64,000 nt of DNA from Oryzias latipes (Eukaryota; Chordata; Actinopteri; Beloniformes; Adrianichthyidae): the NCBI RefSeq assembly GCF_002234675.1, contig NC_019865.2:33600112-33664111 (forward strand), in the 5' to 3' direction. Position numbers and translations under genes: made by a program. Under the pieces are notes generated by a model that did no database searches, had not been told where the DNA came from, and was given only the letters and a program-made list of their open reading frames with translations. Below, piece after piece: positions 1 to 11,300 of the stretch. Each line of letters starts with the position of its first letter. The first letter of the stretch is position 1.

Positions 1-58
1 GAATGTGATATCCCTAAGATTCCATGTCATTTAAAATTGCATCTTTCATTTGTTCTGT

Positions 59-79
59 GGGGGGGGGGGGGGGGGGGGG
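59..79 (+). repeat. poly-G run (21 G)
   Basis: An uninterrupted run of 21 G residues, read directly. Similar G runs recur at about 8220-8231, 8311-8322, 18611-18621, 39354-39371, 48603-48631 and 49029-49058. They can form G-quadruplexes and are prone to length error in assemblies. The flanks (1-58 and 80-379) are AT-rich and hold nothing I recognise. Confidence 0.9.
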
Positions 80-384
80 CAGTTAGCCACCAAACACCCG
101 TGAAAGCCCTTGACCAAATATTCAAACCACCGTTTTCAGGAGCAGCAGCCTTCAGACAATGAAAGTCTGTTTTCTGGAGTTATTTTAAATTTGTTTTATG
201 AAACAAGGAATATTATTGGAAAACATAACTTCTAATGATCATTTTTAGATCAGGGTTCACATGAGAAAACACAGAAATACTTCAACTCTCTCTGAAGGAA
301 ACAATTTAAATATATATCTTTGGAAAATTTAACAAGAAGGAACATGTCAAATAATTTCCATGTATGTAAACACTTCTCTTGCAA

Positions 385-759
385 TGTAGAAGCCTAAATG
401 GCAGAGATGATCACTTTGCATTCAGCTTGTCATTTCGTTTCCCGCCAGTAGGGGAAGCCTGGGGTTTTTCTCAGTTCACTGGTTATCAAGCAGCAGATTC
501 GTGTCAGGCTCAATTTTGGAATCGAGTCAAACAGTTTGTTTTTTTTTACCTCGCTAAGTTCTTCTCGTTAATTTGCACATTTTCTTAATACTTAGGTTAT
601 TACTTAAATTAACTGTTGATTATTGTTAGTTTTTCAATCTGAAGAAAAGGAATTAAAGATTTTTTATTTTTGGAATGTGGATTTTGTTTCTGGATCGTTG
701 GATTTAGGAGGAGATCTGCAAGAGCATCAAAACTGAGGACTGAAAGACTGGAGCGGTGG
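385..759 (+). repeat. 5' LTR of the BEL/Pao element
   Basis: Matches 6668-7004 over most of its length, including shared blocks around the words CAGATTCGTGTCAGGCTC, TTTTTACCTCGCTAAGT and GGAATGTGGATTTT. The left copy carries about 35 extra bases near 450-490 that the right copy lacks. The many substitutions between the copies point to an old insertion. The end at 759 is set by alignment to the other copy and is approximate. Confidence 0.8.
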
Positions 760-841
760 AAGGATACATTTCAAGAAAGGTTCAGGCATGCAGGAGTAAA
801 CTTGCACAATAACGAGCACGGCAAAGCAAATCAGTCAACTA

Positions 842-2346
842 ATGGAAGATAACACAAATGTGGACATTGTAAACAACAAGTTGCACATTGATTTTCCTAA
901 CTTGCACCAAGAGTTTGTCGATGTAAATGAGGATTTGCAAAGGCATATGGATCAAGAGGATTATTTAAAAGATCAAATAAGCTGGTTTGAACCTAAAAAC
1001 CAAACATTTAACCAGTTCTATTGGAAATAAGAATGGATGAAAGAGGTGACAAAATGGCTGAAGAATGCAATAAGGAGATAAAACCCTCAGATAGCAGATC
1101 TACATCCTCAAAGAGGAGCAGTAAGCCTCTCCACAAGTCACCTTCAGAGAGTGGAACTTCATGGTCTTCATCTTCTGAAAGATTGCAAGCTGCAATGGAG
1201 CAAGCATCACTAAAGGCAGACTGCTGCTTTAATGGAAAGGCTAGCAATAGACAGAACAAGCAGAGTGGCACACACAAAAGAAAAGAAGAGATGAAGAATA
1301 TGAGGCTCAAGAGAAAAGGAAAGAAACTGAGCTAAAGGCTAGAAAAGAGTTACATGCAATACAAGCTGCTCTCGCTGAATCAGATGCAAAAATGGATGTT
1401 ACAGAAATTTCAACAAACATTTTCAGAGGCAAGCAGCAGTAAAGTTCAAAGGAAAGATTTCTAAGTCAAAGTAAATGCTGATCCTCAAGATGAAGGTCAG
1501 AGGGTTAAACCAGCACCTGATATTAAAGTCGGCGTTTCATCCACATCTGTACAATTTCACCAGATCCAAGTGATAACAAACTGGCGCTTGTCAGTCTGTG
1601 CAAAGCTATTTCTCATCAAGCTAATGTTACAGAAAACCTCGTGAAGAATCACAAAGCATCACTACTTCCAGATTTCAGAATCCCAGTTTTCAAGGGTGAG
1701 CCACTTGAATATAAATCCTTCATTCGATGCATTGAACATGCAGTGGAACGTCGATCTAGCGATGACTGCGATCGCTTACAGTTTTTGGTACAATATACAG
1801 GAAATTAGCCTCATGAGTTGCATGGTCAAAAGCTGCATCCACATGGAAACGACAGCAGGCTACATTAAAGCTAAACAGGTGTTTCAAGAATGTTTTGGTG
1901 ATGACTACACGATTGCTGAAGCTTATATAAAAAGAGCTTTGGAATGACAGCCAATTAAATCAGAAGATAGTTCTGCTCTACAGTCATTTGCATTATTTCT
2001 CACCAGCTGCCTCAATGCAATGACAGATAGCAGCTACATGGAAGATCTGGACAACACAGTTACGATCAAATTCCTAGTAAATAAACATCCCTTTAAAGTC
2101 ATAGAAATCTGGAGGAAGACGGCTTGTGACCTTCAAGAGACGACTAAGAAACGAGTTCAGTTTAAAGACTTTGTAGATTTTTCAACAAGAAGACTAAATA
2201 TTTACTGCACTCGCTCTATGAAAACATCAAAGACATTTCAAGTCCCAGAGATATTGCATCAGCACCAAAACCAAAGAAAGTTTTCACCACTACCATTGTG
2301 GCACAAGGAGTTTGAAGCAATTCTGAATCAAAAGGAACAACAGTAG
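842..2346 (+). pseudogene. gag region of the BEL/Pao element (broken)
   Basis: Open segments at 842-1030, 1021-1335, 1696-1947 and 2020-2346 lie in different frames and together cover the position of a BEL/Pao gag. The first begins MEDNTNVDIVNNKLH. The second is rich in lysine, serine and glutamate and resembles the charged coiled N-terminal part of these Gags. The stretch at 1680-2346 has the helical, tryptophan-containing character of the DUF1759-type Gag core, although I infer the family mainly from position. Frameshifts at about 1030, 1340-1690 and 1947 make it non-coding as a whole. The CCHC knuckle follows directly downstream. Confidence 0.6.
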
Positions 2347-2423
2347 ATGCATACAGCAAACCATGTCTGTATTGCAAAGGTGGACAGCATAACCTGGAAA
2401 TCTATAAAAGGCAGAAGAGTAAA

Positions 2424-2841
2424 TTGCCTAAAGACAAGATGGACTTCCTGAAAAGTAAGGGGCTATGCTTTGCGTGTCTGAAACATGGACACATGAGCAC
2501 CAACTGCAAAGTCAAACTTTGGTGCCAAATGTGTGATCAGCCACACCCCACACTGCTCCATAAAGTTCCAAGAGACTCCAATGAAGAAGGAAAAAAAGGA
2601 AGGCAGTGAACAACAAACATTTTCAAGTGCTTTGTTGCAAATGACAGAAAAGGTGGAGGTTACCGGGGCCGGAAGAGACGACTGTGTTCTGTCAATTGTT
2701 CCAGTGCTTGTTAAGGCTCAAAAGGGAACCCACATTGTAAAAACCTACGCATTTTTGGATCCAGGAAGCTCAGCTACATTTGCAACAGAATATCTGATCA
2801 ATCAGCTTAACATGACTCAACACAAGTATTCTGTACAATAG
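2424..2841 (+). pseudogene. zinc knuckle and aspartic protease of the BEL/Pao element
   Basis: The first segment (2424-2609) contains CFACLKHGHMSTNC, a CX2CX4HX4C zinc knuckle, followed by a second cysteine/histidine cluster (CQMCDQPHPTLLH), a pairing usual for BEL/Pao Gag. The overlapping segment 2533-2841, in another frame, contains KTYAFLDPGSSATFATEYL. Its D-P-G-S-S is the BEL/Pao form of the aspartic protease active site. In this family protease processes the Gag-Pol polyprotein inside the particle. The protease frame ends at 2841 with a premature stop, and the domain continues in another frame from 2870. Confidence 0.75.
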
Positions 2842-2869
2842 GCAAGAATCTCTTGTAAATACTCGTGTC

Positions 2870-4200
2870 GTGACAGGACTGGAGATGAGCAACTTACAGG
2901 GAGACAATTTCATTAGTTTGCCAGAGTTTGCCATCCCTGTAATCAAAGATAACATTCCTCCACAAGAAGACATCAGCAAATGGCCTCACTTAAATGAAGT
3001 TTTATCTTCAAGTTACCCAAGCAGAGATTGGACTACTTGTTGGAGCAAATATTTCTAAGAAAGTGGAATCCCTGCAGGTGATCAGAAGTGTGGATGATCG
3101 CCCATATACCATAAGAACATCATTAGGCTGGACCTTAAATGGACCAATGAAGAATGGAAGTGGTACATTGGAAACTAACAGGATAACAAAGGTCACATCA
3201 AACAGAGTATCAGTTTCTAGACTTGAAGAACTTTGGCACTTGCAGTTCAAGCAAGATTTCCCAGATGCTGGACAAGACGAAATCACAGAGATGTCTACGA
3301 ATGACCATCAATTCATTAACGTGGTGTCACAATCTTGAAAGTACGTGGATGGACATTACAATAATTGTCTTCCAGTAAAAAACAAGCCATTGTTCATGCC
3401 AAACAATCGATCAATTGTCGAGCAACATGCGTTAAACCTACGGAAAAAAACTTCAAGAGATACAGAATTGTACAAGGAATATGTTGCAGTTATGAATGCT
3501 CTTCTGAAGAAAGGGTATGCCATAAAGCTCAACGATAAGGATGAACCAGTTCAAGGACGAACTTGGTACATGCCTCACCGTGAAGTAAGACACCCAACAA
3601 AGAAAAATGTACTTGTCGGGTTTTATTGTAGGTCAAGACTCCAAGGTGTCTCACTAAATAATGAGCTCTTGCAGGGACCTGATCTAACCAGTTCTCTGGT
3701 GGGAGCCCTACTGCGTTTCAGAGAAGAGACGGTGCCAATCAAGGCTGATGTAGAAGCCATGTTTTACCAATTAGGGTCAATAACAATGACACAGATCTCC
3801 TTAGATTTGTTTGATGGCCCGATGGAGATTACAGCTAAAAGCTCTGTGATCACAAAATGCTTGTTCACATTTTTGGAGCAATATCTTCTCCAAGTGTTGC
3901 AAATTTTGCTCTTTGACAATGTGCCACTGATTTTGAGAATGAGTTTCACCAAGAAGTGTCAAAAACGGTGAAGAAAAACTTCTACGTTTACTCAAGTCAA
4001 CCACTGATGAAGACACAGCAGTAAATCTATGTAAAGATTTAAGAAACATGCTGAAGAAGGGACGATTTTGGCTGACAAAATGTTCAACCAACAGTCGCAC
4101 ATTCCTCAATGCAGTCCCTGCTGATAAGAGGGCACAAGGATTTCAAGATCTGGATCTAAATAAAGACAACCTGGCAGTGGAAAGAGCATTGGGAATACAA
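2870..4200 (+). pseudogene. reverse transcriptase region of the BEL/Pao element (broken)
   Basis: Segments 2870-3058, 2994-3338 and 3345-3971 read as consecutive pieces of a Pao-type polymerase in several frames. Recognisable parts are IRTSLGWTLNGP, WYMPHREVRHPTKKNV and the catalytic-region start IKADVEAMFYQ, with the first acidic residue preserved. Downstream (about 3970-4130) the similarity continues in a different frame, but the two adjacent catalytic aspartates expected after the tyrosine-valine at 3984-3989 are missing because of a short deletion. The polymerase could not be active even if the frames were ignored. The family assignment rests on motif order; the deletion is inferred from comparison with the family pattern. 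Confidence 0.7.
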
Positions 4201-4375
4201 TGATGCACTGAGACTGATCAGTTTAAGTTCAAGATCTCCGAAATCAACCACACACCAGGAAAGGATTGCTCCCACTCGTTAGTTCTATTTATAGGGGTTT
4301 CTGGCTCCAGTCATCCTGCCAGCAAAACTCATCCTGCAAGGTTTATGTCGAAAACAATGCAGTTGGGATGAAGAG

Positions 4376-4966
4376 TTGCCAGAGAACATTCTGAAGGACT
4401 GGATGAACTGGATCTCCAGTCTAAAGGCTCTCGACTCCTTTGGAGTAGACAGATGTATTAAAGCAAAGCCACTCAAAAACCCAATCTTTGTACAACTTCA
4501 TGATTTTTCAGAGGCCAACGAGCATGCTTACAGAATAGTGAGTTATCTTGCACTTCATAGCAAAAACAAAAAGGCTCAGTCTACCCTAAATCTGGCAAAG
4601 GCAAGAGTCGCTCCTTTAAAGCCACCAACCATCCCAAGCATGGTGTTGATCACAGCCACAGTTGCAGTGAAAATGGAAATGCTTTTAAAAAAAGAGTTGG
4701 ACTTGGAACTCAGTAACTCTGTGTTTTGAACAGATAGTACCTCAGTGCTAAAGTACCTGAGCAGCGAAAGTGCAAGATTTAAGACATTTGTTGCCAACAG
4801 GATTTCAAGAATCCTGGATCACTCAAAACCTTCTCATTGGAGATACGTTCCCAGAACTCTGAATCCTGCTGACTGCATGTCAAGAGGACCACCGGTGGAC
4901 GTTTTTCTGAAACGTCAAGATTGGCTGACAGGACCAGACTTCTTATGCCATGGTCAGTCCCAGTAG
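4376..4966 (+). pseudogene. RNase H-like region of the BEL/Pao element
   Basis: The segment 4376-4729 starts MPENILKDWMNWISSL and contains FVQLHDFSEANEHAYRIVSYL, the Pao-type RNase H strand with its acidic residue. The segment 4745-4966 continues with LKYLSSESARFKTFVANR and ends HWRYVPRTLNPADCMSRG, the usual connection between RNase H and integrase in BEL/Pao elements. A frameshift and stop separate the two near 4729. In an intact element this domain removes the RNA strand during reverse transcription. Confidence 0.7.
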
Positions 4967-5473
4967 CCCAAAAATCCTGACCCAGAGGTCAAAAGAGCAG
5001 TTCAAACACAAATCATTCAGGTTAGGGAGCTTGAAACAGCCACGGACAAACTGATGACCTATCACTCATCTTTGATAAAACTAAGGCGCCCAGTTGCCTG
5101 GACCTGCTAAAAAAAATAAAAACCAAGAAGGAGTCAAGTGCTTCAAAGGAATTCACGACAACCAACCTCCTGAAGTGTTTGCAATGGAACTCGTTTGACT
5201 TGTGATGATCTGACAAGACCAAAGACAGAGATTGTGAAAAACTGTCAAAAGCAAACATTCAGAGATGATGTCTCAGCATTAAGGAATGACAAAGTTTTGA
5301 AGAAAAGTAACCCTCTCTTCAAGTTGAACCTAATTTTCTAAGATGATGTACTAAAGCTTGGAGGAAGGTTAAGACATTCTGCTATGCCATATGACTGTAG
5401 CATCAAGCCATCCTGTCAAAAGGGTCGCACATCACCAAACTTGTGCTGAGACACATTCACAATAGCACTGGAC

Positions 5474-6448
5474 ATGCTGGAGGAAATCATATGTTGGCCA
5501 CTCACCGTGATCCCAGAGGCTCACGGTGCTATTAGGAAAGTTTTGTCTGAATGTGTAATTTGCAAGAAGATGTATGGTTCATGTGGTAAACAACTTATGG
5601 CAGATCTACCAAAATGCAGAGTCGTTTCCGACGACTCTTTATTTACTAGAGTTGGCGTCGATAACTTTGGCCCTTTTCTGGTAAAAAGAGGAAGAACTCA
5701 AGTCAAAAGATATGTTATCTTTACATCTTTAGCCATTCGAGCTGTGGACTTAGAAGTGGCTGCATCACTGGACACCAATGCTTGCCTCGATGCAATCAGA
5801 AGGTTCATCGCTAGGAGAGGACAGGTGAAGGAAATGTACTCGGACAATGGCACCAACTTAGGATCAGCTGATAGTGAGTTAAAGAGATCAATCAAAGAGT
5901 GGAATAACAACAAAATCACAAAGAATTAGGAAAACATCCAGTGGCACTTCAATCCTCCTTCAGGTTCTCATCACAGTGGAAGCTGAGAAAGATTAATCCG
6001 CTCAGTAAGGAAAGTTCTGAACACCACTGTGAACAAACAAATTTTGGACGAGGAAAATCTTCATACCTTGCTTTGTGAGGCAGAATCGATCATAAACAGT
6101 CAGCCCATTTCGACAGCTTCTACCGACCTCAACGACCTAGAAGTCCTCACACCTAACCATCAGTTGCTGCTTAAAACCAAACCTGAGCTGCCTCCAGGGA
6201 TTTTTGAAAGAAACGACTTGTACGTCAATCGGAGCTGGAGGCAAGTTCAGTACCTGGTGGACATATTCTGGAAACGCTGGTGTAAGGAATACCTCACCCA
6301 TCTTCAGGAACATCAAAGGTGGGCTACATCTAACAGGAACCTTTTTGTAGGAGATGTGGTTTTCATCGTGGATGATACCTCACCCAGAAAATCCCGGCCG
6401 CTTGGAAGAGTCTTGCAGACCCTTCCAGATAAACAGGGTTTTGTTTGA
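5474..6448 (+). pseudogene. integrase and C-terminal Pao domain of the BEL/Pao element
   Basis: The segment 5474-5929 contains the zinc-binding tail CVICKKMYG and the catalytic core: GVDNFGPF (first Asp), then MYSDNGTNLGSA (second Asp). The third acidic residue should lie about 35 residues on, beyond the stop at 5929, near the frame that carries CEAESIINSQPIS in 6029-6448. That second segment ends with SWRQVQYLVDIFWKRW and a GDVVFIVDD strand, the DUF5641-type C-terminal domain typical of Pao integrases. The stop at 5927-5929 and a frameshift separate the two. An intact integrase would insert the DNA copy into the host genome. Confidence 0.75.
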
Positions 6449-6667
6449 CAAGTGAAAGTGAAGACTAAGACCAACGAACCTTGTCGACCAATTACTAAGT
6501 TGTGTCTTCTTGTAGAGTCTGAGTAAGCATGAAGACTACTGTGAATCAAAATGTTTGAATATCTGCTAGATGCATGTTTATCTGTTTGTAAGAAGTGCTT
6601 ATTTAAGTTTTATTCGAACATTAAGTAATTGTTTCAAAGAGTTTGATAACATTTAGGGCCTGGTAAA

Positions 6668-7004
6668 TGTAGAAGCCTTAATGGCAGAGATGACCACTTT
6701 GCATTCAGTTTGTTATTTTCTTTACCGCCAGTAGGACCCAGCAGATTCGTGTCAGGCTCAATTTTGGAATCAAGTCCAACCGTTTTTTTTTTACCTCGCT
6801 AAGTCATTCCCGTTAATTTGCATATTTTCTTTATACTTTGGTTATTACTTAAGTTAACTGATTATTGTTCATTTTTCAATCTGATCAAAAGGAAAAAGGA
6901 TTGTTGTCTTTCACTGTTGGAATGTGGATTTTTTCTGGATCATTGGATTTATGAGGAAAGCTGCAAGAGCGTCAAAACTGAGGGCTTAACACTGGAACTA
7001 AAAA
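6668..7004 (+). repeat. 3' LTR of the BEL/Pao element
   Basis: Starts TGTAGAAGCC like the copy at 385 and runs to about 7004, where the TGCAA repeat of the left flank reappears (7005-7009). Shorter than the left LTR, mainly through loss of about 35 bases near 6733. Confidence 0.8.
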
Positions 7005-7009
7005 TGCAA

Positions 7010-7840
7010 TAATACATTTTTAATACAATTCAAAAGATCTGCCTCTGAAAGGAGATTATATTTGATCGCACAAGGCAGTGTGCTGACCCCCACTGCACAT
7101 CCACAGGGGGAAAGAGCTCCCACACACTAATCCATGGGGACCTGTACCTCTGGGGGGCTTCACCCCAGGGGTGAAGAAGGAATCTAGCTGCTGATGGAAA
7201 AGACTGCAGAGGGAGAACAGGCCAGCCCAGATAGATCACCCCAGATACCCTCATCTGCACCCAAAACTCCAGGGGACCTCCACCTCACACCACCCACTAA
7301 CCCTGATGGAGTGTGAGGACTTAAACAAACTGGGCCATCACTGAACACACAGAGCGGAAGGGTTTATGTTTTTGCCTCACATTTTCCTGTTGCACTCAAG
7401 AACGCTCATCTTTGACATGTAGTTCATTGTGTTTTATAAAGCTACTTTATTTTTAAAACAATTCATTACAAAACAGAACCTTTTGTTACAACTAAGCGTG
7501 TCAGTAAAGACTTCTGTTTTCTTATAAAATATTTCAGAATTTACATACAAAAAAAATTCACCTTTGCCCAAATTAATGAGTAAAAAATATATAATGTCCT
7601 TTTATTGTGGGTGGAGTAAGAAAGGGAAGACATTGAAATTATTTTACCTTTTAGGAGTCAGGCATTAAATGTTTTTTCTTAAAGGATAATATTATTTCCT
7701 TTGTGTCTGAAAGATTCTTTGATTTGGGGATCCTGTGTGTTCTTTTAGGAATACCGGGGCATTTATCTCTGAAACTGCGTGAAGTGTGTTGATCTTTATG
7801 ACCCGAGAACTTCAAGAACCAAACTCTCGAGAAGGTCCTC
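7010..7840. other. no gene seen; AT-rich flank
   Basis: No coding feature can be supported. The sequence 7030-7300 is moderately GC-rich and may be another old repeat; 7430-7720 is AT-rich. The short minus-strand open frames here lack protein-like composition. Confidence 0.5.
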
Positions 7841-7845
7841 TCCAC

Positions 7846-7864
7846 CTCCAGCAGGGGGCAGTGC
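7846..7864 (+). promoter_or_regulatory. CTCF-like motif
   Basis: CTCCAGCAGGGGGCAGTGC fits the vertebrate CTCF core (CCASYAGRKGGCAS) at every core position. It sits just before the CpG-rich start region of the unrecognised gene. Binding is inferred, not shown. Confidence 0.5.
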
Positions 7865-7865
7865 C

Positions 7866-7968
7866 GAACCTCCACAGCGCTGCGCTCCGCATCAGACCCC
7901 AACAGAAGAAGAACTAAGACCCCAACAGACGACGTAGAAGAAGACTAGTCGTTGCACCGAGATCCAAG
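7866..7968 (+). promoter_or_regulatory. putative non-coding first exon/promoter of the 8.4-12.4 kb gene
   Basis: The sequence around 7800-8060 is CpG-richer than its surroundings and contains a possible splice donor (CCAAG, then GTACAG at 7969). The first coding exon is preceded by a good acceptor (TGTCCTCAG, ending 8386). This suggests an untranslated first exon spliced to 8387. No TATA box is evident, as is usual for CpG promoters. The transcription start is not determined. Confidence 0.35.
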
Positions 7969-8392
7969 GTACAGACGGTCTTTAGCGTTTGTTCCGTTAC
8001 AGACAGTAAGTCACATGCGGGGCTCATCGAGCCGAACGTGGTTCCGTCCCAGTTTCGTTTTCCGGGGAATAATAGGCCGGTGATGATGATCTGTCATCTG
8101 AGCCCAGCTGGACAGACATCGATAATTGATGTTTTTGGTTTGTTTGTTGAAATTATTGTTGTGTTAAAATGAAATCAAAATCATTTCCTCTAAAAACCTC
8201 GTAGTGGTTCTCATTGAACGGGGGGGGGGGGGTGTCTGTCGTCCTCCTCGTAAACAACAGCTTCCTGTAATCAAATCAGGTTCTTCTCGTCAGTTTGCTT
8301 ATATAAAGGGGGGGGGGGGGGGAGTCTCACATTCGGGGGAAGTGGGCGTGTCCTGTTGTGTGACCTGGTGACTGCCGTGTCCTCAGGTGATC

Positions 8393-11300
8393 ATGAGTGT
8401 CTGTCGGGAGTGGGAGATCTTCATCCCGGAGGAGGCGGTGGTGCAGAACATGCCTCTGCAGAGTTTACCCCTCTCTGTGCTGAAGAGGATGAGACTGCCC
8501 CTCCCAGACATGGACCCCTCCAGGAGACCCACTGATTTGCCCACCGTCACGTGGATCTGCCCGGCGTTCGTCTGCAAAAAAGGCCTGACGTCAGCCCCCC
8601 CCATCAGGAGTGTTTGGGCAGAGGGTGTGCGTACGTTGAAGCAGTGTGGATCAAGGTCGGCCCCCCTAAAGATGTCCTTCAAGTCCTCCAACCGGGTCGC
8701 TTTTGAGGTGCTGAAGCTGAAGGACGTTTCAGACAAATGCCACACCCGCCCCCTCCCTCAGGGTACCCCCCCCCCCACCACCAACCAGACCGCCCTGGTC
8801 ATCTTCCGTGGGCAGATCTACCTGTGCATCAGAAAGTCTGAGCTGGGCCAGAAGCAGCAGAGGAGCAGCTCAACCTCTCCATCGCTGTCAGCCGACAGCC
8901 CAGAGACGGTGAGTCTGTCTCCTGATCACCTGTAGAAATGACATCCAGCCAAGGAGCTCAGTGATTGGTCCGTGCCTTCCTGATGTCTTCCTGTGTCTGA
9001 GATGAGCAGGCGGACGCAGCGCTGCGCAGGTCGCATGACGCTGGAGTCTTTTGCTCTGATGTCACATGTCAATCTTCATAAAAATATGGTAGGAGGAGGG
9101 GCAAGCTAGAAAGTAGGTACTGTGATGACATGATGACTACAAAACAATGCATTGTGGGAAATGGTGTCATGATACTTCTTCAAGATTGTGTTTCTTGTCA
9201 TTCCACAGAGTATTTACAGAGAAATCCACAGGTGAGACGAGATGCTGTTTCTCACTAGCATGACGGTGCAAAGAAGCAGCAATAAAAAATAGCAATAAAA
9301 CAACAATCCAAGAATAAAAAATACGATGAATTAATAAAATTAAATGAAATAAATAAGATTAAAAAATATATATAAAATAAAATAGAATAGAGACCAGCAT
9401 TCAGTGTGAAAGTGACTGTTTAACAGCAGTGTTGTTTATGGGGGGGGTTGCTAGAGTCTGTGTCCATGTGTTGTGTCTTCGGGTTGTGTGGGGGGTTGGA
9501 GGGTAGTCCTTTGGGTCTTATTGCAGAGTGGAGTTTGTCAGAGCATGAATGCACGAGGAGGACAGTCCGTTCACTGCTGGATCTGCAGCTGATGCTCCTG
9601 AACCTCCTCCCAGATGGCCTGAGGGAGAACAGTCCATGAGAGGGGGGCTGGGGGTCCCTGATGATGGAGGTTGCTCTGCGTAGGCAGCGCTACTCGTATA
9701 GCTCCTCCAGGATCAGCAGAGGTGCACCAACCATCCTGCTTGCAGTCCAGCTGAGCCGTTGTTTGTCCTGAACCTTCCAGCTACAAACCAGGATGTGAAG
9801 CTCTGAGTCAGGATGTTCTCCATGGTAGAAGTGATGAGGTGTTGGAACTCCAGCCTTCCTGAGTCTCTGGAGGGATGGAGACGCTGCTGTGCTTTGGAGG
9901 ACAGGTCGTTAGTGAGGTGCCCCCCCAGGAACTTGACGCTGTTGACCTTCTCCACAGCAGCACGGTTTATGGTTAGATGTGAGTGTATGGAGAGAAATTA
10001 GACTCAGTCGGTTTTGTGCGTGCGTAATTCTTGATTTGTGCGTAAATTAGGATTTGTGTATGCATATTCTTGCTTTGTGCGTGCGTGAATTAGGATTTGT
10101 GCATAAATTTGGATTTGTGCGTGATTTGTTACTCACATAATACGTTTTGTGTATAAGTTAAAAAAATATAAAATGAAAAAAATACAAAATGCAATTTACG
10201 TATGCACAAATCAAGATTACAACAGCTTGAAACTACTTACACACACACACATCTTTAAAAAACACGCACGAATCCCTTGTTACGCACGGATCTACCGTGA
10301 GACTGTTTTCACGTCTCACAAATTCGTCCGTAAATGCTGCGTTTAAATACCAGTGGAATGCTCGGTCATTAGAATTTTCCTATCAGCCTTCCCTTCTAAA
10401 TCCAGACAATGACTCAATCAATACATGAAGACAGTAGATGTTAGTGTTGAACATAGAGGCTACTTACTTCGGGGCGTTGACCACCGAGATGGGCCGCCAT
10501 TCTTCCCGTGACTCTCTCAGTCTGACTGCCTTTGATTTTTCCGGAAGAAAAAAAACAGTGCCCCCTACTGGTCGTTCCTGTTACGCATTTTACATCAATT
10601 CGGTGTCTCGGAGAATAATATACTTTTAACATATATATTAGCGTTTAAAAGTGAACGTCATATTCTCAGACGATAATTTTTATTTTCCTCTAAAGTTTTT
10701 TAAGCCCTGCTACACCCACTGAAGGAAATACGTTTGGAAGGGAAGGCTGATAGGAAAATTCTAATGACCGAGCATTCCACTGGTATTTAAACGGAGCACT
10801 TACGGACGGATTTGTGAGACGTGAAAACAGTCTCACGGTAGATCCGTGCGTAACAAGGGATTCGTGCGTGTTTTTTAAAGATGTGTGTGTGTGTAAGTAG
10901 TTTCAAGCTGTTGTAATCTTGATTTGTGCATACGTAAATTGCATTTTGTATTTTTTTCATTTTATATTTTTTTAACTTATACACAAAACGTATTATGTGA
11001 GTAACAAATCACACACAAATCCTAATTTACGCACAAATCAAGAATTACGCACGCACAAATCCGACTGAGTCTAATTTCTCTCCATATGAGTGGGGGGGAT
11101 GGCCAGAAGTCGATCACCGTTTCTTTAGTTTTGTCCACGTTGATCTGGAGGTTATGGGATGTCCACCACCCTGCTAGATGCTCCACCTCCATTCTGTACG
11201 CAGACGCGTCATTGTGGCTTATGAGACCATCACTGTTGTGTCGTCTGCAAACGTAACATTGTGTTTGTTGTTGTATTGAGCTGTGCAGTCATGCCTGAAC

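Larger units (their letters stand above)
385..7004 (+). mobile_element. BEL/Pao LTR retrotransposon, full length but decayed
   Basis: A 6.6-kb element bounded by two diverged direct repeats that start TGTAGAAGCC (LTRs at 385-759 and 6668-7004). Between them, in the usual BEL/Pao order on the plus strand, are gag-like sequence, a CCHC zinc knuckle, an aspartic protease with the DPGSS motif, reverse transcriptase, RNase H, and integrase with the C-terminal Pao-type domain. The reading frame changes many times and there are internal stops, so this is a dead copy. The 5 bases TGCAA stand directly before the left LTR (380-384) and after the right one (7005-7009), a likely target-site duplication. 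The exact inner ends of the LTRs are uncertain because the right LTR does not end in a clean CA. Confidence 0.85.

Noticed and set aside
10149..10346. Two identical 65-aa proteins on opposite strands (10149-10346 and 10787-10984)
   Set aside because: Mirror images produced by the arms of the palindromic MITE; Lys/Asn-rich low-complexity content.
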